Positions 1 through 9,395 of a stretch of 64,000 nucleotides of DNA are shown here, one piece after another. A program made the translations under genes and the position numbers. Origin of the DNA: Planctomycetota bacterium (GTDB lineage: Bacteria > Planctomycetota > Phycisphaerae > Phycisphaerales > UBA1924); assembly GCA_033763975.1 (NCBI GenBank), contig JANRJM010000018.1, positions 248,001-312,000 on the forward strand, read 5' to 3'. The stretch's first letter is position 1, and the number at the start of each line of letters is the position of its first letter. The notes beneath the pieces are model-generated. The model was not told the origin of the DNA. It saw only the letters and a list, made by a program, of their open reading frames with translations, and did no database searches.

Positions 1-586
1 TGCCGCCCGCGAGAGCGTCGATGGCCGGGGTCGCGATAGGGCCGGGGCTGATGGCGTTCACGCGGATCCTGCGCGACTTGAGGTCCACGGTCCAAGTACG
101 TGCGAAGGACCGGACGGCCGCCTTGGTCGCGCTGTAGACGCTGAAGTTCTCGAGTCCCTTGGTCGCGACGACGGAGGCGCTCAGGATGACGGACGAGCCA
201 TCCGGCATGAGCGGCAGAGCCCCTTGAACGGTGAAGAGCGTGCCCTTCACGTTGATTCCGAACCACTTGTCGAAGTGGGCCTCGGTGATCTGATCGAGCG
301 GGAGAAACTCCCCTCCGCCCGCGTTCGCGAAGAGCACATCGATCCGCCCCTTCTCGCGCCTGATCGTGGCGAAGAGCCGGTCAAGATCGGCGCTGTCAGA
401 CACGTCGCTTGGAATGCCGAAGGCATTGACGCCGAGATGAGCGACAGCGGCATCCAGCACCTCCTTCCTGCGCCCCGTGATGAACACGTAGGCTCCCTCC
501 ATGGCGAACCGTCGTGCGGTGGCAAGACCGATGCCGCTGGTGCCTCCGGTCACGAGTGCGACCTTACCTTCGAGCTTGTTCGACAT
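1..586 (-). CDS. SDR family oxidoreductase (C-terminus beyond window edge)
   Basis: Partial short-chain dehydrogenase/reductase; 195 codons are visible and the gene runs off the left edge. The N-terminus carries the Rossmann nucleotide motif TGGTSGIG, followed by the NAG motif (FANAGGG), a catalytic-type YSATKAA (YxxxK) and VNAISPGPIATP, the usual order for classical SDRs. An ATG at 598 is also in frame, but ATG 586 is preferred because GGAG lies 6 bases upstream of it. The substrate cannot be told. It is last in a same-strand run with an NTF2-like, an MBL-fold and an alpha/beta-hydrolase gene, suggesting a small-molecule or detoxification cluster (inference). Confidence 0.9.
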   Translation of the reverse strand, partial: MSNKLEGKVALVTGGTSGIGLATARRFAMEGAYVFITGRRKEVLDAAVAHLGVNAFGIPSDVSDSADLDRLFATIRREKGRIDVLFANAGGGEFLPLDQITEAHFDKWFGINVKGTLFTVQGALPLMPDGSSVILSASVVATKGLENFSVYSATKAAVRSFARTWTVDLKSRRIRVNAISPGPIATPAIDALAGG

Positions 587-841
587 GCTGAGCTCCATGC
601 AAGTGGCCTGATCTCGGATGATTCCGCAAAGACCGATCGTCGTGGTGGGTTCTGCCGCACCGTCATTCTGAGGTGCGACACTCAGCTCATCACCGGCGCG
701 GTGGGCTGAGAGAGGCCGGAAGCCGGCCAGCGGCGGTAGGGCCGACAGCGAGAGCGGCGGCGACGACGCGTGTTGGAACGAGGGAGGTGGCTGAGAGGTT
801 CATGATGATGTCCCCGGGTTGGCGATTCCCGTGGGGAGGAC
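587..841. other. Intergenic stretch upstream of the SDR gene
   Basis: This is the leader region of the minus-strand SDR gene. It holds only one weak possibility, a 37-codon minus-strand frame at 690-803 with a signal-peptide-like N-terminus (MNLSATSLVPTRVVAAALAV). It is too short and too GC-driven to call. No promoter or terminator could be assigned. Confidence 0.3.
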
Positions 842-1333
842 TTACGTGACGTGAGGGATGCCGGGATGGTCGGCGGGGCGTGGGCCTGAGGTGTCCCAGA
901 AGAACTTGCGGTCGGATTCGAGGATGGACAGGTCGTTGATGCTGGCTTCGCGGCGCTGCATCAGGCCTCGGTCATCGAACTCCCAGAGTTCGTTCCCGTA
1001 GCTGCGCCACCATCGGTTGTCGGCACTGCGCCATTCGTACTGGAATCGCACCGCGATGCGGTTGTCTCGAAAGTCCCAGAGGGACTTGGCTAAGCGGTAG
1101 TCGAGCTCGCGCTCCCACTTGCCGGCGAGGAACGCCTGGATCTCGGCACGGCCAGTGACGAAGTCACTGCGATTGCGCCATGCCGAATCCTCCGTGTAGG
1201 CGAGAGACACACGGATCGGATCCCGTGAGTTCCAGGCGTCCTCGGCAAGCCGCACCTTGCGAGTGGCGGACTGCAGATCGAACGGCGGGGCGATGACAGC
1301 GGGCGTCTGTGACGAGCGTTCGCGAGTGTCCAT
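842..1333 (-). CDS. NTF2-like / DUF1348 family protein
   Basis: 163-residue protein of the nuclear-transport-factor-2-like superfamily, best matching the DUF1348 group. Visible features are [10 protein letters not shown] near residue 35, [26 protein letters not shown], and the tryptophan-rich second half with [12 protein letters not shown]-like spacing. Such cone-shaped folds bind small hydrophobic ligands, but the ligand here is unknown and catalysis is not implied. The start is supported by AAGGAG about 8 bases upstream. It lies between an MBL-fold hydrolase and an SDR on the same strand. Confidence 0.85.
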   Translation of the reverse strand: MDTRERSSQTPAVIAPPFDLQSATRKVRLAEDAWNSRDPIRVSLAYTEDSAWRNRSDFVTGRAEIQAFLAGKWERELDYRLAKSLWDFRDNRIAVRFQYEWRSADNRWWRSYGNELWEFDDRGLMQRREASINDLSILESDRKFFWDTSGPRPADHPGIPHVT

Positions 1334-1404
1334 TCATGGCTCCTTGGTGGCTGGTGATGACGAGGACCGCGGGTCGATGCATCCACGAGCAGGGCGTGTG
1401 CGTG

Positions 1405-2373
1405 TCAGACACCCGAGTAGACCAGGCCCGTAAAGTCGGCGGGTGCCATCAGAAAGTGTCCGTACCGGGGGTCGAACTCCAGCGTCGGCCTTGCGGTGAT
1501 AACCTCGGCGAGTGTCTTGCCCTGCTTCTTCATCCTGGCAACTCGCTCACGAACCTTGATCAGCATCTCTCGAAACTCGGCGAGCTGCGACGCGTCGCCG
1601 ACGGGTCCGTGTCCTGGGATGATGATGGTGCTCTCCTTGGCCCGCGCGAGGCAAGTGTCGACAGCGCTGATCGTGCCGTCGATGCTGCCGCCGGTCGAGT
1701 AGTCGATGAACGGATAGTGGCCGTTCCACCACACGTCGCCAACATGCATCACGGCGGCCTCTTGGAACTCGACGAGAAGGTCCGTATCGGTGTGGGCCGG
1801 GCCGAGTGCCTCCAGTACCAGGGTCGAACCGCCGAGGTGGAGAGTGAGCGAATCCCCCGGGGTGATCTGTGGGATCGCTCCGGCGGTCGAAGGCGGGAAG
1901 GTGAAGTTCCAGCCATCAACACGAGTTGCCTGGGAGAGTCGCGTACGACAGTTCGCGGACGCCACCACTACAGCACCCGCGGCGTGCATCCACGCGTTGC
2001 CGTCCGTGTGGTCGAAGTGCCAGTGCGTATTGACCAGATACCTGATTGGGTGTCCATCGATCGCGGCGAGTGCTTCCTCGACCTGGCGCCGTGCGGTGGA
2101 GATGCCTGAGTCGACGAGCACCTTTCCGTCCGGACCGCTTACGACGGCGATGTTGCCGCCCGCGCCGGCAAGCACACTGACCCCGCCGCGAAGTGACTGC
2201 GTGTGCACCCTGGCCGTCGAGGCCTGCTTGCGCATCCGCGCAACGATGCCGTCGTCGGGCTCGTGCCTCGCTCGAGCGAACGAACGAGACGACATCGCGA
2301 TCGCGGAGCCGGCAGCGGCGAGGCCGGTCGCGACGACAAATGCTCTTCGTGACATGGGATGCTGTGTGCTCAT
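1405..2373 (-). CDS. Tat-exported MBL-fold metallo-hydrolase
   Basis: 322-residue metallo-beta-lactamase-fold hydrolase. It begins with a twin-arginine signal (SRRAFVVATGLAAAG), so it is probably exported folded with its metals. The metal-binding HxHxDH motif appears as HWHFDHTDGN, with later ligand motifs HVGDVWWNG and IPGHGPVGD, giving a complete dinuclear site. It resembles broad-specificity MBL proteins of the SoxH/quinoprotein-associated type rather than a true beta-lactamase. ATG 2373 (MSTQHPMSRR) was chosen over an upstream in-frame start because it places the Tat motif near the N-terminus. The alpha/beta hydrolase gene ends 61 bases upstream on the same strand. Confidence 0.88.
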   Translation of the reverse strand: MSTQHPMSRRAFVVATGLAAAGSAIAMSSRSFARARHEPDDGIVARMRKQASTARVHTQSLRGGVSVLAGAGGNIAVVSGPDGKVLVDSGISTARRQVEEALAAIDGHPIRYLVNTHWHFDHTDGNAWMHAAGAVVVASANCRTRLSQATRVDGWNFTFPPSTAGAIPQITPGDSLTLHLGGSTLVLEALGPAHTDTDLLVEFQEAAVMHVGDVWWNGHYPFIDYSTGGSIDGTISAVDTCLARAKESTIIIPGHGPVGDASQLAEFREMLIKVRERVARMKKQGKTLAEVITARPTLEFDPRYGHFLMAPADFTGLVYSGV

Positions 2374-2434
2374 GGCAGACCTCGTGTGCGGTGTTCGTGC
2401 AGGGAGCCGGTGTGTGGCGGTGTCGCGCGTCTCG

Positions 2435-3682
2435 TCAGCGTGACGTCGCGGATGGGGTGGGCACATCAAATCGGATCACTGCGCGATCCATAACCTGGTG
2501 ATTCGTGTCAACGAGCTCGATGAGAACCTTGTGAGGACCCGGAGGCAAGCCGGTGATGCTCAGGGGCTCGCCACCGGCATCCAGCCAACGCCAGGGCAGG
2601 TCATCCACCGTGATGTGCAGGTGCCCAAGACGGGGAGAGACGTCCAGCGCCGCAGGCCCGTACACGGGCGCGATTCTGGCGTGCGAGACCCGGTACCTGA
2701 TCACCACGTATCCACGCCGAAGGGGCTCGGTCAGCGGAGCATCGACCGTGATGCGGGCGGGGGGCTCAGACAGGAGTGGAACAACCGGTGCTGCGTCAAA
2801 GTCCGGGGCGCCGGCAGCGGCCCCCGCTGGGATGTTGACTCCCGTCAGCGAGACCGCGGCTTCCGTGATCACGTGCACGACCGCGTCGGGGTGAGAGATC
2901 ATCACCACATGGGACGCTCCATCGACCTGCACCGCTCGCTTTGCGGAGGCGCGAGCGGCCATGAACTTCTGAGCAGCCGCTGGAATGTTCTTGTCTGCAG
3001 ACCCAAAGATGAACCATGAGGGGAGTGCCCTCCATGCCGGCTCTCCGGATGGTTCATTGAGCGCGGCCTCGGTCACAGGGCGTTGTGTCGCCGCCATCCT
3101 CGCGGCCTGCGTCGCAGGGATGTCGGCGGCAAACTGCGCCGCGAAGGCACCTTGGCGGATGTAGAGATCTCTCGTGCCGTCGGGCAGGATGGTCGGTGGA
3201 GACAGCGCGGGGCCGAGCGTGCCCCCCGCGAATCGACCAGCAAGGCCCGCACAAGTCTCTCCCGTGTCAGGGGCGAAGCCGGCGACGAACACGAGCGCCC
3301 TGACGTTGACATTGCCGTCGGCCGCGTTCGAAATGACCGCCCCGCCGTAGGAGTGACCCACGAGCACGATCGGTCCCTCGATCGTTGAGAGGGCTCCCGC
3401 GACGTGTGCGGCGTCTGATCTGAGGCCCCGCAGAGGAGTCGCGGCGGCGACCACCGGATATCCCGCGTCGAGCAGCGGAGTGATCACCGCGTCCCAACTG
3501 GAGGAGTCGGCAAAGGCCCCATGGACAAGCACGATGGTGGGCTTCTGCATCGCGTGTTCCTCTGCGAGCGCAGTCGCGAGCGGGACGGTGGAGATGGCAG
3601 CCGCAAGCCGCATCACACGACTCAGCGAGCGACGGATGAACCAAGGGGCTGCGGGTATCTGGAGGCGGGTGAGGGTCTTCAC
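2435..3682 (-). CDS. Secreted alpha/beta hydrolase fused to a DUF6130 domain
   Basis: About 415 residues from a GTG start preceded by AAAGGA. After a hydrophobic signal-like segment (MRLAAAISTVPLATALA) comes an alpha/beta hydrolase of the EstC/salicylate-esterase type: oxyanion motif LVHGAFADSSSW, nucleophile elbow GHSYGGAV (Ser), acid region SADKNIP and terminal GASHVVMISHP (His). A Pro/Ala linker then leads to a second domain with LGHLHITVDDLPW, ITGLPPGPHKVLIELVD and a C-terminal beta strand, matching DUF6130. The two domains are normally separate proteins. Predicted periplasmic or extracellular serine hydrolase of unknown substrate. Confidence 0.82.
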   Translation of the reverse strand: MKTLTRLQIPAAPWFIRRSLSRVMRLAAAISTVPLATALAEEHAMQKPTIVLVHGAFADSSSWDAVITPLLDAGYPVVAAATPLRGLRSDAAHVAGALSTIEGPIVLVGHSYGGAVISNAADGNVNVRALVFVAGFAPDTGETCAGLAGRFAGGTLGPALSPPTILPDGTRDLYIRQGAFAAQFAADIPATQAARMAATQRPVTEAALNEPSGEPAWRALPSWFIFGSADKNIPAAAQKFMAARASAKRAVQVDGASHVVMISHPDAVVHVITEAAVSLTGVNIPAGAAAGAPDFDAAPVVPLLSEPPARITVDAPLTEPLRRGYVVIRYRVSHARIAPVYGPAALDVSPRLGHLHITVDDLPWRWLDAGGEPLSITGLPPGPHKVLIELVDTNHQVMDRAVIRFDVPTPSATSR

Positions 3683-3895
3683 GCGAGGTCCTTTGTGGGC
3701 ACAGCACAACCAACCGCACAGGCGACGGTGTCGCCGTGAGCGGCATGAACGGTCCATCCGACTGCTTCAAGCCACGAGCGTCTTCACAGAGTCGTCATGG
3801 TCTCCGACACCTGCAGCTTCCTTCACGGGTGCACTCGCGTGCATCCCGGCATACATCTAGGCGTGGGTGCCAGACAGGCAGGTTGAGATGCCAGC

Positions 3896-6800
3896 TCACG
3901 GTCGGCTCGGGTCGGGCGGCCCGACGGCCGCTTTGGCGCGGGTCCAGAACGCGGACCATCGAGCGCGCTCTGGCTCGGGCATCGTCCCGGTCAGATCCGC
4001 CTCGCGCACAGATCGGAGTTCCGGCGCGGACTCCCAACCACGGATCACTCTGCGCGCCGCATCCTTGCTCCTCGAGTCACTCCCGCCGATCTCCTCCAGA
4101 GTACGAAGGCGACCCGAGAGCAGCGCGAGTGCCAGGTCACGCCAAGCCGTCCGGTCGGCCTCGGAGAAGTGCGGAGCATCCGTTCCAGCGCCGGACGCGG
4201 CCAGCACAAGCGCTCGTGCCGCGGGATCTACCCACTGCTCGGGCGCAGGAGTCCGGCTCGGCAGGACCTCTGACCACAGCTGGGCACACCGCGCGAACCG
4301 CTCCGACGAATGGCAGGCGCCCAGCAGAGCACGGCGCGAGTGGTCGTCGACGGGCACGGAATCGCCGCGAACGAGAGCGACGAGGTCTGGAAGCACGAGA
4401 ATCTCCGCTTCTCGACGAAGAATGTGGTAGATCCACGCTTCGCGGTTGTTCGCCGCGGACATGGTCCAGTCGAAGCCGACCACCGCGTCCGCGAGGTGCT
4501 GGCGCGCGATGGCGTGCTCTCCCATCTTCGCTCGGCACATGGCCGCCACGAGCCCGGGCGCTGGCCCCAGCACTCCCGCCGACTCGCCCTCGACGATCGT
4601 CGCGGCGGCGGCGAAGTTTCCCGCACGGTAATCCGCGAGCGCTCGCGCGAAGCGAAAGTAGGGGAATGCCCAAGAGTCTCTCGTCGCGGGCGCGGCGAGG
4701 GCGCGGTCGATCAGCGCGGCCGCACGGGTCAACTGTTCGGGATGGGCCGCGGGAGCGAGCACGCACGCCCGTCCGATCCGCTCGCACTCGTTGGGGTCTG
4801 TCGCGTCTCCGAAGCGCTCCAGCAGTTCCCGGCAGGCGACCTCGTACGACGCTGTGTCTTCGTTGAAGAGACACAACTCCGCGTAGCCGTCCCAGTGCGT
4901 GAGTGTGTTCGGCGTGCGCTGGAGTTCGCTCCGCCACATCGAGGCCGCCAGGTGGTGCCGACCGCACTTGAGGAGATACGCACGGGTGCCCCACGCATCA
5001 CTCCACTCGCCTGGGCTCAGCTCCAGGGACCGCAAGTAACTGTCGGCGGCCTGCTCGTGCATTCCCAGATTCGCGTAGGTCCAGGCAAGCTCCCGTCGCA
5101 GTAGGGCATCCGTCTCGTCGTGCGGCAGCGCGGCGAGATAGCACTTGAGAGCGTCCTCGTGACGCCCGGCGTTTGCAAAGGTCAGCCCCATGCTCTTCAG
5201 CGGGTCGATCGCACCGGGGTCACATTCCAGGGCCGCTCGGAAGCACCCGATGGCTTCGTCGTGAAGCCCCAGCGTGCCGAGTGCACGTCCGAGGTTGTAG
5301 TGCGCCGCCATCGTGTCTGGTCGGAGCGCGAGGGCGGCCCGGTAGTACCCGACCGCTTCGGCGTGACGACCGTGCCGCTTGAGCGAGTTGGCCATCGAAG
5401 ACGCCAGCCAGAAGTCGTCCGGATGAGCGGCTTGTGCGCGAAACAGAAACGGAAGGCTGTCGACCCCGGACGCGTTCATCGCCTCTGCGAACGCGTACAG
5501 GAAGGTGACCGGCTGCTCGCGCACCGGCGCCGTGCCGGCGACGGCCAGCAGCGAGTCTCCCTCTCCGGAGAGCATCGCCTCCCGAGCCGAACACCGCCAT
5601 CCGTGCGGATCGACCGCGCGGTCCGCGAGGCCGACGACCGCACCGAGCCACGACCGCTCGCGGGGGTCGCTGGACGCAAGCCGCCAATCGTCGAGCGCGC
5701 CGATCAGCACCGGCGCAATCTCGGACCCCACGATTCGCGCCGCGACTGAGTCCGGTTCATCGCTGATCGTCCCGAGGCCGGAGGACTGGAACGCGTGGGC
5801 GTACTCCCCGGTGGCTCGTCGATCGTTCAACGTGCCGTCCTCCGAACCAGCGCGCAGCAGCCGGACGGCGTCGAGACGATCCACGAGCATCAGTTCGGAT
5901 TGCGAGCGGTTGATCCGATCTTGCAGGTCCGACGGACCGTGTGACCCGATTCGAATGGCCGCTCGATCAAGCGAAGAACGGGCCTCGTCCCATTCGCCTC
6001 GGCGCTGATGCTGAACCGTGGCGCTGAGGTCCGCTTCAACTTCCGCGATGCGCGCTGCTCGCGCCGAAAGCGCCCACAGCAGCGTGCCCCCCGCGGCCAA
6101 CGCCCCAACGACTCCCAACGAGAGCATCGTCGCCTTTGCGGGCGATCTCCGCGCCCACTTCGCGGTCCGCTCCGCCAGTCCCGTAGGCCGCGCAGAAATG
6201 GGCCTTCCCGAGAGGTAGCGCCGCAGATCGTCCGCCAGGGCCTGCGCCGACGCGTAGCGCGCCGCGGGGCTCTTGTGCAGGCACTTCAGGCTGATCACGT
6301 CCAGATCCGCGGGCACGAGGCCGTTGAGGCGTCGCGCGGGCGTGGGATCGTCGTAGAGCAGTTGTCGCTCCGTGTCTCCCGGGGAATCGCCAAGGAACGG
6401 CGGGCGGCCCGTCAGCATCTCGTACAGCACGGCGCCGAGCGAGTAGATGTCGGTCGGAGGCCCCACCGTGCCTTCACGACCGATCGACTGCTCCGGCGAC
6501 ATGTAGCTCGGTGTGCCGAGACGAGCCCCGCGCAGTGTGAGATCGGGACCTCGCTCGTACCACCGCGCCAGCCCGAAATCGCTGATCTTGGGCGTGCCGT
6601 CTGACGTGAGCAGAATGTTCGCCGGCTTGAGGTCCCTGTGGATGATGCCGCCGATGTGCGCGACCTGAACTGCCTCGGCGAGCGTGGCAACAAGGTGTGC
6701 GGCCCGGCTCGCGGCCGGGAGGGCGTGCGAGAGCGCTTGCGAAAGGCTCCCGCCGTCCACGTACTCCATCGTGAAGTAGGGGCGGCCGTCAAGATCTCCG

Positions 6801-7237
6801 GTGTCGTACACCTGCACGATGTGCGGATGACGCAGCCCCGCCAGAGCCTGCGCCTCCCTGAGAAACCGTGACTGCTCCGCCGGCGAGGCGAACCCGCCGG
6901 ACAGCAGCATCTTGACCGCGACGACACGGTCGAGCTTCTGATGCCGCGCCATGTACACCACGCCCATGCCGCCGCGCCCGAGTTCGCGCAGAACGCTGTA
7001 GCCGGGGATGCAGGGCAGAGCCGCGCCGGGCAGAGTGTCAGACGTCCCCGCTTCCGATGGAGTGGGAGCATGGGTCGGGAACAACCCCGCCACTTCCGCT
7101 TCGACAGCCCTCAACTGACGCAGGCTGTCGACCACGGCCGGGAGTAGCTCGCGGCATCCGTGGCAGACCTCCTCGGGAGCCCGTCCGGAGGCCACGATCT
7201 CCTCAAGCAGTTGGTCCACTCGCGGATCTCTGCCCAT
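3896..7237 (-). CDS. Membrane Ser/Thr protein kinase with C-terminal TPRs
   Basis: 1113-residue Hanks-type kinase. The kinase domain spans roughly residues 80-345: glycine loop GRGGMG, lysine in VAVKML, catalytic HRDLKPANILL, SDFGLAR and activation-segment SPEQ are all intact, so it should be active. One transmembrane helix follows (MLSLGVVGALAAGGTLLWAL), then a long region with several TPRs (for example PDTMAAHYNLGRALGTLGLH). ATG 7237 was chosen because GAGG lies 5 bases upstream; a TTG abutting the upstream stop codon is a weaker alternative. It lies 42 bases after an ECF sigma gene, the usual planctomycete sigma/kinase pairing, which suggests signal-dependent control of the sigma factor (inference). 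Confidence 0.93.
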   Translation of the reverse strand: MGRDPRVDQLLEEIVASGRAPEEVCHGCRELLPAVVDSLRQLRAVEAEVAGLFPTHAPTPSEAGTSDTLPGAALPCIPGYSVLRELGRGGMGVVYMARHQKLDRVVAVKMLLSGGFASPAEQSRFLREAQALAGLRHPHIVQVYDTGDLDGRPYFTMEYVDGGSLSQALSHALPAASRAAHLVATLAEAVQVAHIGGIIHRDLKPANILLTSDGTPKISDFGLARWYERGPDLTLRGARLGTPSYMSPEQSIGREGTVGPPTDIYSLGAVLYEMLTGRPPFLGDSPGDTERQLLYDDPTPARRLNGLVPADLDVISLKCLHKSPAARYASAQALADDLRRYLSGRPISARPTGLAERTAKWARRSPAKATMLSLGVVGALAAGGTLLWALSARAARIAEVEADLSATVQHQRRGEWDEARSSLDRAAIRIGSHGPSDLQDRINRSQSELMLVDRLDAVRLLRAGSEDGTLNDRRATGEYAHAFQSSGLGTISDEPDSVAARIVGSEIAPVLIGALDDWRLASSDPRERSWLGAVVGLADRAVDPHGWRCSAREAMLSGEGDSLLAVAGTAPVREQPVTFLYAFAEAMNASGVDSLPFLFRAQAAHPDDFWLASSMANSLKRHGRHAEAVGYYRAALALRPDTMAAHYNLGRALGTLGLHDEAIGCFRAALECDPGAIDPLKSMGLTFANAGRHEDALKCYLAALPHDETDALLRRELAWTYANLGMHEQAADSYLRSLELSPGEWSDAWGTRAYLLKCGRHHLAASMWRSELQRTPNTLTHWDGYAELCLFNEDTASYEVACRELLERFGDATDPNECERIGRACVLAPAAHPEQLTRAAALIDRALAAPATRDSWAFPYFRFARALADYRAGNFAAAATIVEGESAGVLGPAPGLVAAMCRAKMGEHAIARQHLADAVVGFDWTMSAANNREAWIYHILRREAEILVLPDLVALVRGDSVPVDDHSRRALLGACHSSERFARCAQLWSEVLPSRTPAPEQWVDPAARALVLAASGAGTDAPHFSEADRTAWRDLALALLSGRLRTLEEIGGSDSRSKDAARRVIRGWESAPELRSVREADLTGTMPEPERARWSAFWTRAKAAVGPPDPSRP

Positions 7238-7279
7238 GAGTGCCTCGTTCCTCGCACCGGGACTCGTTGCAAGAGTCAA

Positions 7280-7960
7280 TCACAGCGGCGTGTCGTCAGA
7301 CGCTCTGTTCTCACGCTGATCCATATCGCCCCCGCGATCGTGTCCTCGGGGCGCAAGATCCTGGAGCGACGAGGTAAGCAGCACGAGTGCCCGACTCAAT
7401 CGTCGATGGACTGTCCGATCGGTCGTTCCGATGATCTCTGCGGCTTCGCTGTGCGTCATCCCCTGAAGCCGCACAAGCTCGAATGCCTCGCGTTCGTCCG
7501 GAGGCAAGCGGTCGATCGCCTCGAAGATCCGTCGGGCATTCGGGCTCAGTCCCGACGCGCTGCGCTGAGGTGCCGGTACTCGGGATTCGCGGACCTCGAA
7601 CGCTCGAGGACGATCATCCAGGCTTCGGGCAAGGCTGTTGAGCTCCCAACGAATATGCTGATTGGCGAGGCCGAAGAACTGGCGCACCGTCGGCGGGCGC
7701 GCCTCTCGCATCGCTTTGATCAGCCTCTCCACCAGCGCGCCCAGCAGTTCCTCCGCTTGAAGGTCCGTGGGGGGGCGTGTCAGGCGCTGATAGTCTCGAA
7801 ACAGCATAGAACCGCAGAGCATCTGCAGCCGCCCCACAGATTGAGAAAGGAGCTCGCGAACGATCGGTTCTGCGGGGGAGGCGCCGTTCAGTGCGTTCAG
7901 ATACTGCTGAACCAGGATCGTGGTGCGATGATCGGCGCTCATGGACAGAGGATATCGCAT
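7280..7960 (-). CDS. ECF-type RNA polymerase sigma factor
   Basis: 226-residue sigma-70 family factor of the ECF type found next to planctomycete kinases. Region 2-like sequence lies in the N-terminal half (FRDYQRL...ELLGALVERLIKAM). A clear region 4 helix-turn-helix is RLPPDEREAFELVRLQGMTH followed by SEAAEIIGTTDRTVHRRLSR. ATG 7960 is preferred because GGAG sits 5 bases upstream; another in-frame ATG at 7942 lacks a Shine-Dalgarno. It is first in a pair with the downstream Ser/Thr kinase and divergent from the HAF-repeat gene. Confidence 0.88.
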   Translation of the reverse strand: MRYPLSMSADHRTTILVQQYLNALNGASPAEPIVRELLSQSVGRLQMLCGSMLFRDYQRLTRPPTDLQAEELLGALVERLIKAMREARPPTVRQFFGLANQHIRWELNSLARSLDDRPRAFEVRESRVPAPQRSASGLSPNARRIFEAIDRLPPDEREAFELVRLQGMTHSEAAEIIGTTDRTVHRRLSRALVLLTSSLQDLAPRGHDRGGDMDQRENRASDDTPL

Positions 7961-8121
7961 CTCCACTCCGCCGGCCCTCCGGGTCCAATCCCTCGCATCA
8001 GAATCATCCGAAATCATGATGCCTGCACGCGGCGACGTCGCTTGGAGGGCGGAGATCGGGCTCGCATGGCCTACGTGTGGCCTGTGAGCGCGGAAGGTCG
8101 TTTCAAGATTGGAGCATCGCA

Positions 8122-9255
8122 ATGCGTATTCGAGCTGGCGTTTCGCCCATCCGTCCTTCTCGTTCGACCCGCGCCGCGTGTGTGGCGGCCGCGGCCGGAT
8201 TGCTGGCGGCAGCGACGGGCACATCGGCCCAGTCCATCACGAGCATCGGCGTGCCGCCGGGAGGTTCCTGGTCGTTCGCGAGCGCTGTGAGCGGCAATGG
8301 CTCGACGGTCTCGGCGAATGTTGACTTCGCGAGTGCCCATCGCTGGACAGGGTCGGGGCTTGCCGACATCGGCATGCTGCCGGGGGCAGCGGCAATGTCG
8401 GCCGATGACATCAACGAAGACGGCTCGGTGATCGTCGGGAGCGCGTTCCTCGCGGTCCCCGAAGAGACAGTCCGCGCCCATCGCTGGACGTCCTCCGGGG
8501 GCTTGCAGGACCTGGGCGTGGTTCCGGGGGGCACCGCGTCCATCGGCGGAGGCGTCAGCGGCGACGGCACCATCGTGACGGGCGTCTCATTCGACGTTGA
8601 CTTCAACGGTATCGCGTTCCGCTGGACGAGCGCTGGGGGCATGCAGTCCATCGGCACGGTGCCCGGCGGCACGACCTCCGAGGGCCGGCGGGTGAGCCGC
8701 GATGGCAGCACGATCATCGGCGTCGCGGGCACGCCCGAGGGCGACCGTGCGTTCGCGTGGACCCAGTCCGGCGGCATGCAGAACCTGGGCCTGCTCTCGC
8801 CCGGCGACAGCGGGTCGAGCGCGTTCGGCGTGAACGGTGACGGCACCGTCGTCGCGGGCTTCAGCGGGAGCACCGCGACGATCTGGACCAACGGCGTCGC
8901 CCAAGACATCGGCATGCTCCCCGGCGCCGACCTCTCGATCGCCTACACCCTCAGCGACGATGGCTCGCTCGTCGGCGGCTACAGCTTCTTCGGCCAGGAC
9001 CCCGTCGCCACGCTCTGGTCGCAAGCGCTGGGCACTGTGGACCTCAACACCTACCTCCCGACGCTGGGGATCGACCTCACCGGCTGGGAGTTGGACTACA
9101 CGCGCGACATCTCTTCGGACGGCACCACCATCGTCGGCGATGGCCTGTTCAACGGCGAGCCACGTGGGTGGGTCGTCACGATCCCCTCGCCCGGCACGGC
9201 CGCGATGCTGGGTGTCGGAGGGCTGATGGTCGCGCGGCATCGCCGCCGCCGATGA
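8122..9255 (+). CDS. HAF-repeat secreted protein with PEP-CTERM-like tail
   Basis: 377-residue exported protein. A signal peptide (AACVAAAAGLLAAATGTSAQS) is followed by at least six repeats of about 45-50 residues built around HRWTxxGGxxxxGxxPGG and VSxDGSTIVG, the HAF/extracellular-repeat signature. The C-terminus, IPSPGTAAMLGVGGLMVA then RHRRRR, is the Phycisphaerae variant of a PEP-CTERM sorting signal: Pro motif, hydrophobic helix, basic end. The start is set by GGAG 7 bases upstream. It is likely anchored at or exported past the outer envelope. It lies between two ECF sigma/kinase modules and may be a target or ligand of one of them (inference). Confidence 0.88.
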   Translation: MRIRAGVSPIRPSRSTRAACVAAAAGLLAAATGTSAQSITSIGVPPGGSWSFASAVSGNGSTVSANVDFASAHRWTGSGLADIGMLPGAAAMSADDINEDGSVIVGSAFLAVPEETVRAHRWTSSGGLQDLGVVPGGTASIGGGVSGDGTIVTGVSFDVDFNGIAFRWTSAGGMQSIGTVPGGTTSEGRRVSRDGSTIIGVAGTPEGDRAFAWTQSGGMQNLGLLSPGDSGSSAFGVNGDGTVVAGFSGSTATIWTNGVAQDIGMLPGADLSIAYTLSDDGSLVGGYSFFGQDPVATLWSQALGTVDLNTYLPTLGIDLTGWELDYTRDISSDGTTIVGDGLFNGEPRGWVVTIPSPGTAAMLGVGGLMVARHRRRR

Positions 9256-9285
9256 ACGAGATCTGGCGAGCACGCTCACAACAGC

Positions 9286-9322
9286 CACCGCGACCCCGGC
9301 ACGCACGGCCGGGGTTGCGGTG
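9286..9322 (+). terminator. Hairpin terminator after the HAF-repeat gene
   Basis: A 15-pair stem starts 30 bases after the stop: CACCGC-G-ACCCCGGC pairs with GCCGGGGT-T-GCGGTG around a 7-base loop, with one G-T pair. Only a short TTG follows, so the U-tract is weak. Confidence 0.6.
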
Positions 9323-9382
9323 TTGCCGCTCCGCGACTTGGAACGTCCGCAGAAGGGCGCGGCGTCCGTCTTCAAACTCGTT

Positions 9383-9388
9383 TAGTAT
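9383..9388 (+). promoter_or_regulatory. Putative -10 element (TAGTAT) of ECF sigma gene, leaderless
   Basis: TAGTAT ends 7 bases before the ATG at 9396, so transcription would start at or next to the start codon. The bases between are CTGGGGG, too close to the ATG to act as a normal Shine-Dalgarno. Confidence 0.5.
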
Positions 9389-9395
9389 CTGGGGG

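Noticed and set aside
690-803. 37-codon minus-strand frame with signal-like start
   Set aside because: Too short, no homologue recognised and it ends in GC-driven Pro/Arg codons.
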